Shown piece after piece: positions 25,001 through 32,268 of a DNA stretch of 34,216 nt. Origin of the DNA: an uncultured Lachnospiraceae bacterium (GTDB lineage: Bacteria; Bacillota; Clostridia; Lachnospirales; Lachnospiraceae); contig CANREE010000023.1 of the NCBI GenBank assembly GCA_947629545.1, forward strand, positions 1-34,216, in the 5' to 3' direction. The notes beneath the pieces are model-generated. The model did no database searches. It saw only the letters and a list, made by a program, of their open reading frames with translations, and had not been told where the DNA came from. Within the stretch, counting starts at the first letter, position 1. The number at the start of each line of letters is the position of its first letter. The translations under genes were made by a program, and so were the position numbers.

Positions 25001-25012
25001 GTGAACGTTCAC
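25001..25012. promoter_or_regulatory. Perfect palindrome upstream of the sigma gene
   Basis: GTGAACGTTCAC is a perfect 12-bp palindrome about 100 bp upstream of the sigma ATG. It could be a repressor or activator site, or part of an ECF-type promoter. No clear -35/-10 pair is seen in this gap (24904-25164). Confidence 0.35.
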
Positions 25013-25084
25013 TGTACCGTATACATCTATTAGACGGGGAAACTCATTACGAAATCCCATATTATTGAAAAATATTTCGGAGCA

Positions 25085-25120
25085 TAAAAACGGAGACAAT
25101 CCGGATCCTCGGACTGTCCC
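25085..25120 (-). terminator. Rho-independent terminator of the lipoprotein gene
   Basis: On the minus strand, a GGGACAGTCCG arm, a GATC-containing loop and a CGGATTGTCTCC arm are followed by GTTTTTATG. It lies 45-80 bp after the lipoprotein stop. Confidence 0.78.
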
Positions 25121-25164
25121 TGACTTAACAGCTCTGTTCTTATTACCCCTATCTGCTTCCCCTG

Positions 25165-26082
25165 TTACTTCGGCGCCATTTCGCTGTGTGAACGCTTCTG
25201 AAACACGATCCATCGTTTCTCGCCGCTTTCGTCTGCCATATAGACTTCAATCGTATCTTCAACCGAACCATATTGATAACCGGCTCCGACACCAAAGTTT
25301 GACTGGTTATCCTCCGTGGGATACGCCGAACCGTCTACGGTCGATGTGATAGTTCCGTCCATGTTGCCGCAGCGCCCGCTGACAGTGCTCTCTTCTCCTG
25401 TTGAAAAATAAAGCTCGCCGTTCACCATGACCGCAGGGAACGCAATAGCCGCTGGAATCGCATCCGTTTCTTTGCTGTCATCGTGCTTCGATTCCGACTC
25501 CCAGTATTCGCTGATATCATGATGGAACTTTGTACTGAAAAGGGCGCCGTCCTCAAGCCGGCAGAGCGGCAGACTGTCTGAACCATCCGCGATAAAAGTA
25601 AGTTCGGTTCTGTCGTCATTGATCCGAAAACGGAAATTTTTAAATCCTTCCGATGTCGCGGAATCTCTCAGCGTGACAATATCCCCGTCCACGTCAAAAT
25701 AGCCCCTGTAGATCGTACTGCTCAGCGGTCCTTCGCACATCTGGAACGTGTTAAACGGTTCCAGTGTAACGACGAAGTCGCCGCCAAACCCGACTTCTTC
25801 CCATACGAACGTGACTGGCTCGGATACATAACTTTCTTCGGCGGAAAAGCCGGTTGGTGATGCCTCCATTTCCGACACAGTATCTGCCTCTGAAGGTGTT
25901 TTTGTTTCTGAAACAATATCGGCTGCTGACACTATTTCCGCTTCTGTCAGCGCAGATGCAGCCGAGTCACCGCCGGAAAGACCTGCAGTTGTATCCACGG
26001 TCTCATTGTTAATATGAGTTCTACACGCTGTCAGCAGTGCCATGCACATCAGCGCCGCAATGTAAAAGCGATTCTTCTTCAA
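25165..26082 (-). CDS. Predicted lipoprotein of unknown function
   Basis: A 305-residue protein with a type II signal peptide: basic MKKNRF, hydrophobic core and lipobox LLTAC (Cys20). An Asp/Glu/Ser/Thr-rich linker follows (about 30-85), with repeated SEADTVSE/SETKTPSE-like units. A beta-rich globular domain contains GGDFVVTLEPFNTFQMCEG and a final segment VNGELYFSTGEES...GAGYQYGSVED. I do not recognise a named family. The start is TTG at 26082 with GGGGAG 7 nt upstream. It lies 45 bp after the XRE regulator gene and has its own terminator, so the two form a two-gene unit, possibly regulator plus regulated surface lipoprotein. Confidence 0.85.
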   Translation of the reverse strand: MKKNRFYIAALMCMALLTACRTHINNETVDTTAGLSGGDSAASALTEAEIVSAADIVSETKTPSEADTVSEMEASPTGFSAEESYVSEPVTFVWEEVGFGGDFVVTLEPFNTFQMCEGPLSSTIYRGYFDVDGDIVTLRDSATSEGFKNFRFRINDDRTELTFIADGSDSLPLCRLEDGALFSTKFHHDISEYWESESKHDDSKETDAIPAAIAFPAVMVNGELYFSTGEESTVSGRCGNMDGTITSTVDGSAYPTEDNQSNFGVGAGYQYGSVEDTIEVYMADESGEKRWIVFQKRSHSEMAPK

Positions 26083-26127
26083 CAGGAATCTCCCCTTCTC
26101 GATGTATGCTTGTTTTCGTTGGCTCTG

Positions 26128-27189
26128 TTACCTATTAGCGATACGCATGGCATTCGCGTTTTTATGGGACAATTTTTCCCAATCCTCATTCCCCTTCATA
26201 TAATCAAATGTTTCATCCCCGAGAGACTCCGAAAGCTTCTGCCTAAGTCCGGCCGTGAAATCCGGATCGACAGCCTTGAACGTCATATGCTGATAAAGCC
26301 TGGACTTAGAGACCTCGCCGATCGTTTCGATCCGGTCCAGGATCTCCCGCATAAGCCGCGCCGTCCACGCGGTGTCCTTCTCCCATACCGCGACCTCCAG
26401 TCCGTAGCAGACTTCATTATACCCGCCCATTTCAAATACAGACGCGGCAGAGGACGAGACTTCGACCAGCTTTCTCGCCATCTCATGATCACCGTCCCCC
26501 ATATAAAGAGCGCGCAGATCATTTAACGTCATCTGCAGGTGCTGGTATCCGGTGAAGATCAGTTCCTCGTACGCGCGGTAAGCCTCTGCCCGCTTTCCTG
26601 TCCTGCTGTTCACAAGCGCTTCCTTGCGCTTGCGCTCCGGATTCTCCAGAGAGAAATACTCCAGATATCGGGCTGCTTTCTCATAATCCTCTTTCCGGAA
26701 ATACGCGTGGAACAGCGAATCCGCCGCCTGATTGCGGATCCGTTCATCTTCGGAGAGCAGACACCTCTCGTACCATCCGAATATCGCGGGATCATAGTTT
26801 TCTTTGCCCGGGAGTTCTGCCGCCATTCGTCCCGCGTCCAGAACGACGGCCGCCTGCCAGATCAGTTTTCCGCAATTCGGATATTCCTCGATCTTTTCCT
26901 TGACGGAACGAAATACGTCATCGAAGTCTTTGCTCTTCAGATCCTTTTGAACCTGCTTCAGATACCGGTTGATCTCTTCATCGGTCAGCTCGTCCCGAAA
27001 AGATAGAAGCTCATCCGTGGTAATGCCAAGCAGCCGCGCGATTGGGGCAAGCAGCGCGACATCCGGAAGCGAACTGCCTTTCTCCCATTTATTGACGGCG
27101 GGAGCGGTCACGCCGAGACGCGCTGCCATCTCCTCCTGCGTCAAACCCAGATTCTTCCTGTACTTTTTGATAACATCCCCGATCGTCAT
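26128..27189 (-). CDS. XRE-family transcriptional regulator with helical repeat C-terminus
   Basis: A 353-residue protein. An N-terminal Cro/C1-type helix-turn-helix (about 1-65; KKYRKNLGLTQEEMAARLGVTAPAVNKWEKG) precedes an all-helical region of about 280 residues. The spacing there is TPR-like (ADSLFHAYFRKEDYEKAARYLEYF, AYRAYEELIFTGY), a layout seen in regulators that sense peptides or small ligands. The ligand is unknown. The ATG at 27189 is chosen because AAAGGAGG lies 9 nt upstream. Longer readings from 27252 would translate the promoter region. It is cotranscribed with the lipoprotein gene downstream. Confidence 0.9.
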   Translation of the reverse strand: MTIGDVIKKYRKNLGLTQEEMAARLGVTAPAVNKWEKGSSLPDVALLAPIARLLGITTDELLSFRDELTDEEINRYLKQVQKDLKSKDFDDVFRSVKEKIEEYPNCGKLIWQAAVVLDAGRMAAELPGKENYDPAIFGWYERCLLSEDERIRNQAADSLFHAYFRKEDYEKAARYLEYFSLENPERKRKEALVNSRTGKRAEAYRAYEELIFTGYQHLQMTLNDLRALYMGDGDHEMARKLVEVSSSAASVFEMGGYNEVCYGLEVAVWEKDTAWTARLMREILDRIETIGEVSKSRLYQHMTFKAVDPDFTAGLRQKLSESLGDETFDYMKGNEDWEKLSHKNANAMRIANR

Positions 27190-27232
27190 GATCCGCTGCC
27201 TCCTTTGCGATTTTTGAATCGATTTTGAGTAT

Positions 27233-27261
27233 AGTATAGCGGATCCGGGCACGATCGTCTA
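27233..27261 (-). promoter_or_regulatory. Possible promoter for the XRE-lipoprotein unit
   Basis: TAGACG, 17 nt, TATACT on the minus strand. The -10 is good and the -35 poor. A direct repeat of AAAATCG lies just downstream (about 27209-27227). Confidence 0.45.
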
Positions 27262-27330
27262 TTGAACATGGGTTAAATAACAGGAAATTAATTTAACTAC
27301 TGTTTCATATTTTGTTTTATTCTCAGCGGT

Positions 27331-28182
27331 TCATTGTCTGACCCGATAATGTTCCGCGGCGTACCGATATTGACGTTCGAACGCGCACGCCGCCTGCCGG
27401 CTGATTTTCCTGAAAGGGGTCAGCATATCGAACGCGTGCATTCCCGATTCGTAGACATCGCAGGACGCCTCTACTCCTGCCGCCTTCAGATGTTCAATAT
27501 AAGAAATCGTCTCACAGTAAAATGGCTCCCGTTTTCCGACGAATGTATAGGCAGGCGGAAGACCTGTGTAGTCGGTCTCCCGCGCCGGCGCGGCCGAGGC
27601 GGGAACGTCAACACCGGAAAGCCCGCCCAAATATGCGTTCCAGCCCATATGATTTCTCTTTGTATTCCAGACAAAGCCGTGATTATCACGGGAAGAATCG
27701 GTATCCCGGTCATCCAGCATCGGATAAAGCGGCATCTGAAAGGCGATGTTTACTTCGCCCCGCCGCCTTGCTTCCAGACACACCGCGACGGCCAGTCCTC
27801 CGCCCGCGCTCTCTCCGCCTACCATGAGCCGGCCGGTATCTATTCCGAATTCGCCGGCATGATCCTTCAGATATAGCAGAGCCGCATAGCAGTCCTTAAG
27901 CGCCGCCGGGTACGGCGCCTCCCGGGCCAGCCGGTATTCCGGCGAAAGGACGATCGCGCCGTACTTTCGGACAAGCGGCAGTGCGCGGGAAATATATACC
28001 ATACCTGCCATGCCGGTGATATATCCTCCGCCGTGGATCCACAATATCCCGGGCGGCTTTTCCTTTGCGCGCGCTGCCGGCCGCAGAACGAGGCAGTTCA
28101 TACTCCGCCCTCCTGCATCGATCACGCGCTTTTCCGTGTGTATCCTTCCCATGCCGGCACCCTTTTTCCTGATAAATGGCAT
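27331..28182 (-). CDS. Alpha/beta-hydrolase esterase (HSL-type)
   Basis: A 283-residue hydrolase of the hormone-sensitive-lipase type that cleaves carboxylic esters. The oxyanion-hole motif HGGG is at 50-53, the nucleophile Ser125 in GESAGG, and the catalytic His249 in GMHAFD. The acid position corresponds to REPFYCE, so Glu219 appears where Asp is usual. There is no signal peptide, so it is cytoplasmic. The ATG at 28182 has AAAGGA 6 nt upstream. An ORF extension to 28254 would overlap the preceding methyltransferase. It lies 34 bp after that gene and is probably cotranscribed. Substrate unknown. Confidence 0.9.
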   Translation of the reverse strand: MPFIRKKGAGMGRIHTEKRVIDAGGRSMNCLVLRPAARAKEKPPGILWIHGGGYITGMAGMVYISRALPLVRKYGAIVLSPEYRLAREAPYPAALKDCYAALLYLKDHAGEFGIDTGRLMVGGESAGGGLAVAVCLEARRRGEVNIAFQMPLYPMLDDRDTDSSRDNHGFVWNTKRNHMGWNAYLGGLSGVDVPASAAPARETDYTGLPPAYTFVGKREPFYCETISYIEHLKAAGVEASCDVYESGMHAFDMLTPFRKISRQAACAFERQYRYAAEHYRVRQ

Positions 28183-28216
28183 GATGTATCCTTTCAAGCC
28201 AAAATTAGCATTATTT

Positions 28217-28993
28217 CTAATATGGTTTTCTCGCCAATTCCAGATCCATCGCATAGTACACGGTCATAATTCCGCCGTGGCGGTTGATTGCGGAATGAAT
28301 GCCTTCAAAAAGCTTTTTTCTGTCGGAGGGTTCCATTTTCATATGGTCGGGGTATGTCCGCAATAATGCCATATATTCATCCGCCGTAAAGTCCTTTGTC
28401 GTATGATATAGCGAATAGCTGATATCAACAAAACCGTATGCAGACGCTTTTTCCGCCAGCTTCTGCGCATCCGCGCAGCCAAACGCAGTGTACCGTTTCT
28501 CCGCGCGCATATATTTGCGATAGAGTTCCTGTATCTCGTCCGTAAGCGTCTCCCGCCCCTGATCCGGACCGGCGTGACAGGCAAAGCGGGCAAACGCTCC
28601 GCCGGGTTTTAACAAAGCGAGAACCCGGTTATACCCGTAATCCTCCGGGATCCAGTGAAACGCGGTCGCAGCGTAAATCAGGTCAAATACCTCGTCGGAA
28701 CTGACAAAATCCTGCAGGGTCTGATTGATTAATGTAAAATTCCCATAAGCCCGATACCGATCCCGCGCCAGAGCGGCCAGCCGCTCTCCCGGCTCTATTC
28801 CGGTCAGACTGCACTGCGTATTAAGGATGGGCCGTGATGCCTTTCCTGTCCCTATCCCGATTTCAAGCACATTGCTGGCAGCGCTGATCGGTTTATAGCG
28901 CAATAGATCCTCATAGATCTCTTTTGCGTATTCGGGGCGGCTTTTATCATAATCCATGGCTGCGCTGTCAAATGTCTGTTCAAATGCCGTCAC
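28217..28993 (-). CDS. Class I SAM-dependent methyltransferase
   Basis: A 258-residue methyltransferase. The SAM-binding motif I is LEIGIGTG at 43-50. IEPGERL (acidic end of strand 2) and DLIYAATAFHW complete the Rossmann core, with LLKPGGAFARF as the post-motif III strand. The N-terminal FDSAAMDYDKSRPEYAKEIYE is typical of small-molecule methyltransferases of the UbiE/Methyltransf_11 group. I choose the GTG start at 28993 because GGAGG lies 7 nt upstream and the protein family begins there. The longer reading from 29128 has no RBS support. The acceptor is unknown. It is followed by an esterase gene. Confidence 0.9.
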   Translation of the reverse strand: MTAFEQTFDSAAMDYDKSRPEYAKEIYEDLLRYKPISAASNVLEIGIGTGKASRPILNTQCSLTGIEPGERLAALARDRYRAYGNFTLINQTLQDFVSSDEVFDLIYAATAFHWIPEDYGYNRVLALLKPGGAFARFACHAGPDQGRETLTDEIQELYRKYMRAEKRYTAFGCADAQKLAEKASAYGFVDISYSLYHTTKDFTADEYMALLRTYPDHMKMEPSDRKKLFEGIHSAINRHGGIMTVYYAMDLELARKPY

Positions 28994-29219
28994 GTTCCTT
29001 CCTCCGTTCTCAGAATGTTCGATTACAGTTTTGCGCTGTAGTTTTCTTGATAAACCCTTATTAACCTTTAAGCGTATTATCAAATGCACGTTCTGTAATA
29101 AAATAAGCCGGAGCCTGCGCCCCGCCAATCATCTCTTCTTAAACATATTCCGGCCTTCTCGAAACTTAATCATTATAATGACCCCGGCGGTGTGATTCGG
29201 GGTAAATAACAGCACGGAA
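28994..29219 (-). other. Non-coding gap between flavoprotein and methyltransferase genes
   Basis: A stretch of 226 bp without a supportable gene. It holds a TATAAT inside the palindrome TCATTATAATGA (about 29169-29180) without a matching -35, and weak inverted repeats (ACCCCG...CGGGGT). A promoter probably lies here but I cannot place it. Confidence 0.4.
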
Positions 29220-29861
29220 TCACATCTTTCCGAACAGCGAAACCCCAATCTCATAGATCTTCTTACACTCCTGCGGAAATACCGTCTCGTGCCTTTTGTA
29301 TTTTGCGTCCGCGTCAAACATCGTCCACTGCCAGTCGGTCCTGCTGTAATCCTTCAGCTGGAGGGTGTCTCCGCTGACAAAGACCTCCGCCGGTCCGACG
29401 AACCGGCTCAAAGTCTGCTGATAATTCCGAAGCAGTCCCTGATACATATTGTCCGGCGCGTTGCTTGTCATGATCAGCAGCACAGGGATCTGGCGAGCGC
29501 TGCAGCAGGGATGTTCCATATTGTAGGTGAGATTCTGGAAGACGAGCCGCTCATAAAAAGCGCGGAACGACGCGGTCATCTCGCCCAGATAATTCGGAGA
29601 GCCAATGATAAGGCCGTCCGCTTCACGGATCGCATCCAGAACCGGGGTCAGTCCGTCCCTGCATATGCAGCGGCCCTTGTTTATCTCTTTCTTGCATCCG
29701 AAGCACGAAATGCAGCCCGTGTACTTTTCAAGGCGGAACAGGTCAAACTTCTCTACCGCCGCGCCTGCGTCTTCCGCTCCTCTGGCTGCTTCCGTGATCA
29801 GTGTATCCGTATTCCATCCTTTTCTTGGGCCGGCGTTTACCGTTATGATTTTTTGGCTCAT
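29220..29861 (-). CDS. Flavodoxin-fold NAD(P)H/FMN reductase, iron-sulfur flavoprotein-like
   Basis: A 213-residue flavodoxin-fold protein. NAGPRKGWNTDTLI is the FMN-phosphate-binding loop. CISCFGCKKEINKGRCIC gives a CxxCxxC cluster plus two later cysteines, as in iron-sulfur flavoproteins. DGLIIGSPNYLGEMTASFRAFYERL is the flavin isoalloxazine loop. Such proteins reduce small electrophiles or serve as electron carriers. The ATG at 29861 is preceded by AGGAGG with 7-nt spacing. A GTG at 29879 is upstream of that RBS and unlikely. It follows the AAA ATPase gene and a short remnant-like frame. Confidence 0.9.
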   Translation of the reverse strand: MSQKIITVNAGPRKGWNTDTLITEAARGAEDAGAAVEKFDLFRLEKYTGCISCFGCKKEINKGRCICRDGLTPVLDAIREADGLIIGSPNYLGEMTASFRAFYERLVFQNLTYNMEHPCCSARQIPVLLIMTSNAPDNMYQGLLRNYQQTLSRFVGPAEVFVSGDTLQLKDYSRTDWQWTMFDADAKYKRHETVFPQECKKIYEIGVSLFGKM

Positions 29862-29875
29862 CAATTGTCCTCCTC

Positions 29876-30022
29876 TCACATTCTGTGCATTTTCGCCTTA
29901 ATGATGTATTCCCGCAAATCCAACTCCTTGCCCGAATCGGTAGTTAATTGTTCTGGCTGCGGTTCAACGATTTGGTAGTCAAAATGACTTTCCGGAAAGG
30001 ATAAAGTCCGGAAGGTTCGCAT
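29876..30022 (-). other. 48-codon frame, possible remnant preceding the flavoprotein gene
   Basis: An open frame starting ATG at 30022 inside the 3' end of the AAA ATPase gene and ending TGA at 29876. That stop is 2 bp before the AGGAGG of the flavoprotein gene. Its tail reads SGKELDLREYIIKAKMHRM, which looks protein-like. There is no good RBS at the ATG. It could be the C-terminal scrap of a gene formerly upstream of the flavoprotein gene, or chance. Confidence 0.25.
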
Positions 30023-31208
30023 GATGAATGCCGTTTCTCCGCTGGAGAAGGTAATCGGTTGTCAGAAGATATTTCGGGTAATTATCCTTCATCGCTTCAA
30101 GAGGACGATACTCCCGATCTTCGGTATCCTTACTGTCGGCGATCGTATAAGCAACCTGAACATAGGAATAGTTCAGTTCTGTATCCCGCAAAATAAAATC
30201 GCACTCGAACCTGCCAAACCGTCCAACGCTGACAGAATAATCAAGCGATCTCGCATAGAGATAAACGATATTTTCAAGTACCGGACCGTAATTAACTCTG
30301 TTATCCGTGTTGTCGGCAAAATAAAAGCTGAGATCCGAAAGATAATATTTTTTCTCGCCGGAAAGCGCTTTTTTGGATTTGAGATCAAAACGGGGACATT
30401 CATAAAGGATTTTCGCGTCAAGGAGCGCTTTTATATAGCGGGTGATCGTTGCCCGTGTAGTTTTCGTACCCTGCTTGTTTAGCTCCTCACAGATATTTTT
30501 CAAGCTGATAAAGGAGCCGAAATTCCCTGTTACAAAACGGCGGACAGTCTCAAACGTTTCCTTATCGCGGATTTTTACTCTCTGACGGATATCTTTTTCA
30601 AAAATCTCACGAACAACCTCCTGTACATAACGGCGCTTATCCGCAAGGGAGTCAAGCAAAACCGTCCTTGGGAACCCTCCTTCCTGAATATATGCTGCCA
30701 ATTCAGCCGAAGTATTCTGCTGAACCGGTTTATTGTAGAAACGCTTCATTTCTTCGTATTCAGCAAAGCTTAACGGGAACATCTCAAGCGCCAGAAACCT
30801 GCCGGTCAATTTGGTTGTGATCTCTCCGCTCAAAAGATAGGAGTTAGAGCCTGTAATAAAGATCGACCATTCTCCATCTGTACGAAACCCATTTAGAACT
30901 TCCTCAAAACCCCTGACATTCTGTACTTCGTCAATAAAGAGGTATTTGAGGCCTTTTGCGTGTCCGCTTTCCTCAATTATGTGTTCCAATGCGTCGGGCG
31001 TTTTGATTTTCCTGTATCTGCGCGTATCAAGATCAAGATAGACAACATTCTCTTCGGGAACGCCTTTTTGACGTACTTCTTCCGCGATCATCTGCATGAG
31101 ACTGGATTTTCCGCATCTTCTGACGCCGGTAATCACTTTAATAAGATCGTCGGTGTCGTAGAACCCGCGTATTTTTCTCAGATAGTTTTCCCTGATGAAT
31201 AAATCCAT
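29979..31208 (-). CDS. AAA-type ATPase with DUF4143 domain
   Basis: A 409-residue ATPase of the AAA_14/DUF4143 group. Walker A is GVRRCGKSS (28-36) and Walker B is YLFIDEVQNV. TGSNSYLLSGEITTKLTGR contains the sensor and arginine region. LEMFPLSFAEYEEM begins the DUF4143 half, which ends with a PD-(D/E)xK-like FECDFIL region. These proteins are very common in anaerobes, often as strain-variable orphans, and their role is not established. It has its own good promoter, and AAAGGAGAG precedes the ATG. No toxin or partner gene is evident next to it. Confidence 0.92.
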   Translation of the reverse strand: MDLFIRENYLRKIRGFYDTDDLIKVITGVRRCGKSSLMQMIAEEVRQKGVPEENVVYLDLDTRRYRKIKTPDALEHIIEESGHAKGLKYLFIDEVQNVRGFEEVLNGFRTDGEWSIFITGSNSYLLSGEITTKLTGRFLALEMFPLSFAEYEEMKRFYNKPVQQNTSAELAAYIQEGGFPRTVLLDSLADKRRYVQEVVREIFEKDIRQRVKIRDKETFETVRRFVTGNFGSFISLKNICEELNKQGTKTTRATITRYIKALLDAKILYECPRFDLKSKKALSGEKKYYLSDLSFYFADNTDNRVNYGPVLENIVYLYARSLDYSVSVGRFGRFECDFILRDTELNYSYVQVAYTIADSKDTEDREYRPLEAMKDNYPKYLLTTDYLLQRRNGIHHANLPDFILSGKSF

Positions 31209-31240
31209 AGAACGCTCTCCTTTACCAAAAGCCTGCTTTT

Positions 31241-31269
31241 AGTATATCACAGCCCCAGGAAAATGGCAA
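31241..31269 (-). promoter_or_regulatory. Promoter of the AAA ATPase gene
   Basis: TTGCCA, 17 nt, TATACT on the minus strand, ending 33 bp before the ATG. Confidence 0.68.
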
Positions 31270-31350
31270 GTTAAGGCGTCACTTTTTGCAAATTTGTCAA
31301 AAACTGCATCGTTAAACGGCATTTGTCCTGAAATACCTGCGGATAACATT

Positions 31351-32136
31351 TCATATCCGTTTCCCTCCGTTCATTTTCTCGACAAGGTCCGCACTCTTTG
31401 CCGTCATTTCGACCCATGCGGGCCGAAATCCGCTCCGAATGGCGTTTCGCACAGACCTGATATTCGACCATGCGGCGCAATAGAACGGAACCTTGCCGCG
31501 CTTTAGTATCTCCATGGCCAGACGGCCTGTCAGCGCTGATGCGACGCCCTGCCTGCGGTAAGCCGGCAGCACATCGACGCCGATCTGCCACATATCCTCG
31601 CAGTCGGCGGAGCATGCCGCAAGGCCGATCAGCATTTCGCCGTCATATGCGGCGACGCCTAATACATCCAGATGCCGGCGGTCCGCGCACAGCGCGTCGC
31701 TCCACTGCGGAGTGTACAGCGGCGCAAAATCCTCCGGGTGCAGCAGCTTTGTTGTGTAAGGAATATCCTGAACTTTCAGTTCCCGCAGATCCGGCAGAAA
31801 GTATTCCGCCATGAAGCAGATGCGCAGGCCATCCTTCTGCAGTTCATCGTTAAGGACATGCAGATTGGGCGTCTCGAAACAATGATGTACCGGGAAGCAG
31901 CTGATGTAATCCGTCACAACGCCGCGGTATTTTTCTTCGACGGACGCGACAATATTGTTTCCGTAGGAAATAAGGTTGCAGGCAAGCGGAAGCGCCAGAT
32001 ATTTCCTTGCGTTCGGATTGGGCACAGACGTAACAACGACATTTTCTGTTTTTATAAAATCATCCGCGCGGCAGTTGGCGTCAATTGCGGACTGCCGCAT
32101 GGCAATCCGCAGGATATCTTCGTTGGTGAAATGCAT
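31351..32136 (-). CDS. GNAT-family N-acetyltransferase
   Basis: A 261-residue protein. Its C-terminal half (about 135-255) is a GNAT domain. IGVDVLPAYRRQGVASALT carries the R/Q-x-x-G-x-A acetyl-CoA loop, followed by PFYCAAWSNIRSVRNAIRSGFRPAWVEM, the typical final helix and strand. The N-terminal half (about 1-120) is unlike standard GNATs. It contains FVVTSVP-type and LALPLACNLISYGNNIVASV segments, as in GNATs with an N-terminal domain of unknown role. The acceptor substrate is unknown. The gene is monocistronic, with a strong promoter overlapped by an inverted repeat. The start at 32136 has only a modest RBS (GAGGT). Confidence 0.88.
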   Translation of the reverse strand: MHFTNEDILRIAMRQSAIDANCRADDFIKTENVVVTSVPNPNARKYLALPLACNLISYGNNIVASVEEKYRGVVTDYISCFPVHHCFETPNLHVLNDELQKDGLRICFMAEYFLPDLRELKVQDIPYTTKLLHPEDFAPLYTPQWSDALCADRRHLDVLGVAAYDGEMLIGLAACSADCEDMWQIGVDVLPAYRRQGVASALTGRLAMEILKRGKVPFYCAAWSNIRSVRNAIRSGFRPAWVEMTAKSADLVEKMNGGKRI

Positions 32137-32166
32137 GATTGACCTCGCTCAAATACTTATATTTCG

Positions 32167-32195
32167 ATTATAGACAATTCACCCGCATCTTGCAA
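32167..32195 (-). promoter_or_regulatory. Promoter of the GNAT gene
   Basis: TTGCAA, a 17-nt spacer and TATAAT on the minus strand, 31 bp upstream of the ATG. Confidence 0.72.
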
Positions 32196-32220
32196 CCAAA
32201 AAAGCATTGCAAGAAGCGGG
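32182..32220. promoter_or_regulatory. 14-bp inverted repeat overlapping the GNAT promoter
   Basis: CCCGCATCTTGCAA (32182-32195) and TTGCAAGAAGCGGG (32207-32220) are inverted copies with one mismatch and an 11-nt spacer. The left arm contains the -35 box and part of the promoter spacer. Possible readings are a repressor operator or a terminator for the ABC permease upstream (the loop is T-rich on the minus strand, but there is no T-run after the stem). Confidence 0.6.
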
Positions 32221-32268
32221 CGCATGAATCTGATGCAAAATTAAGTTTTTGATCACACAGCCAACGCT

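Noticed and set aside
29129-29317. 62-codon minus-strand frame ending in MIKFREGRNMFKKR
   Set aside because: It mostly overlaps the flavoprotein gene in another frame, with no RBS and no family resemblance.
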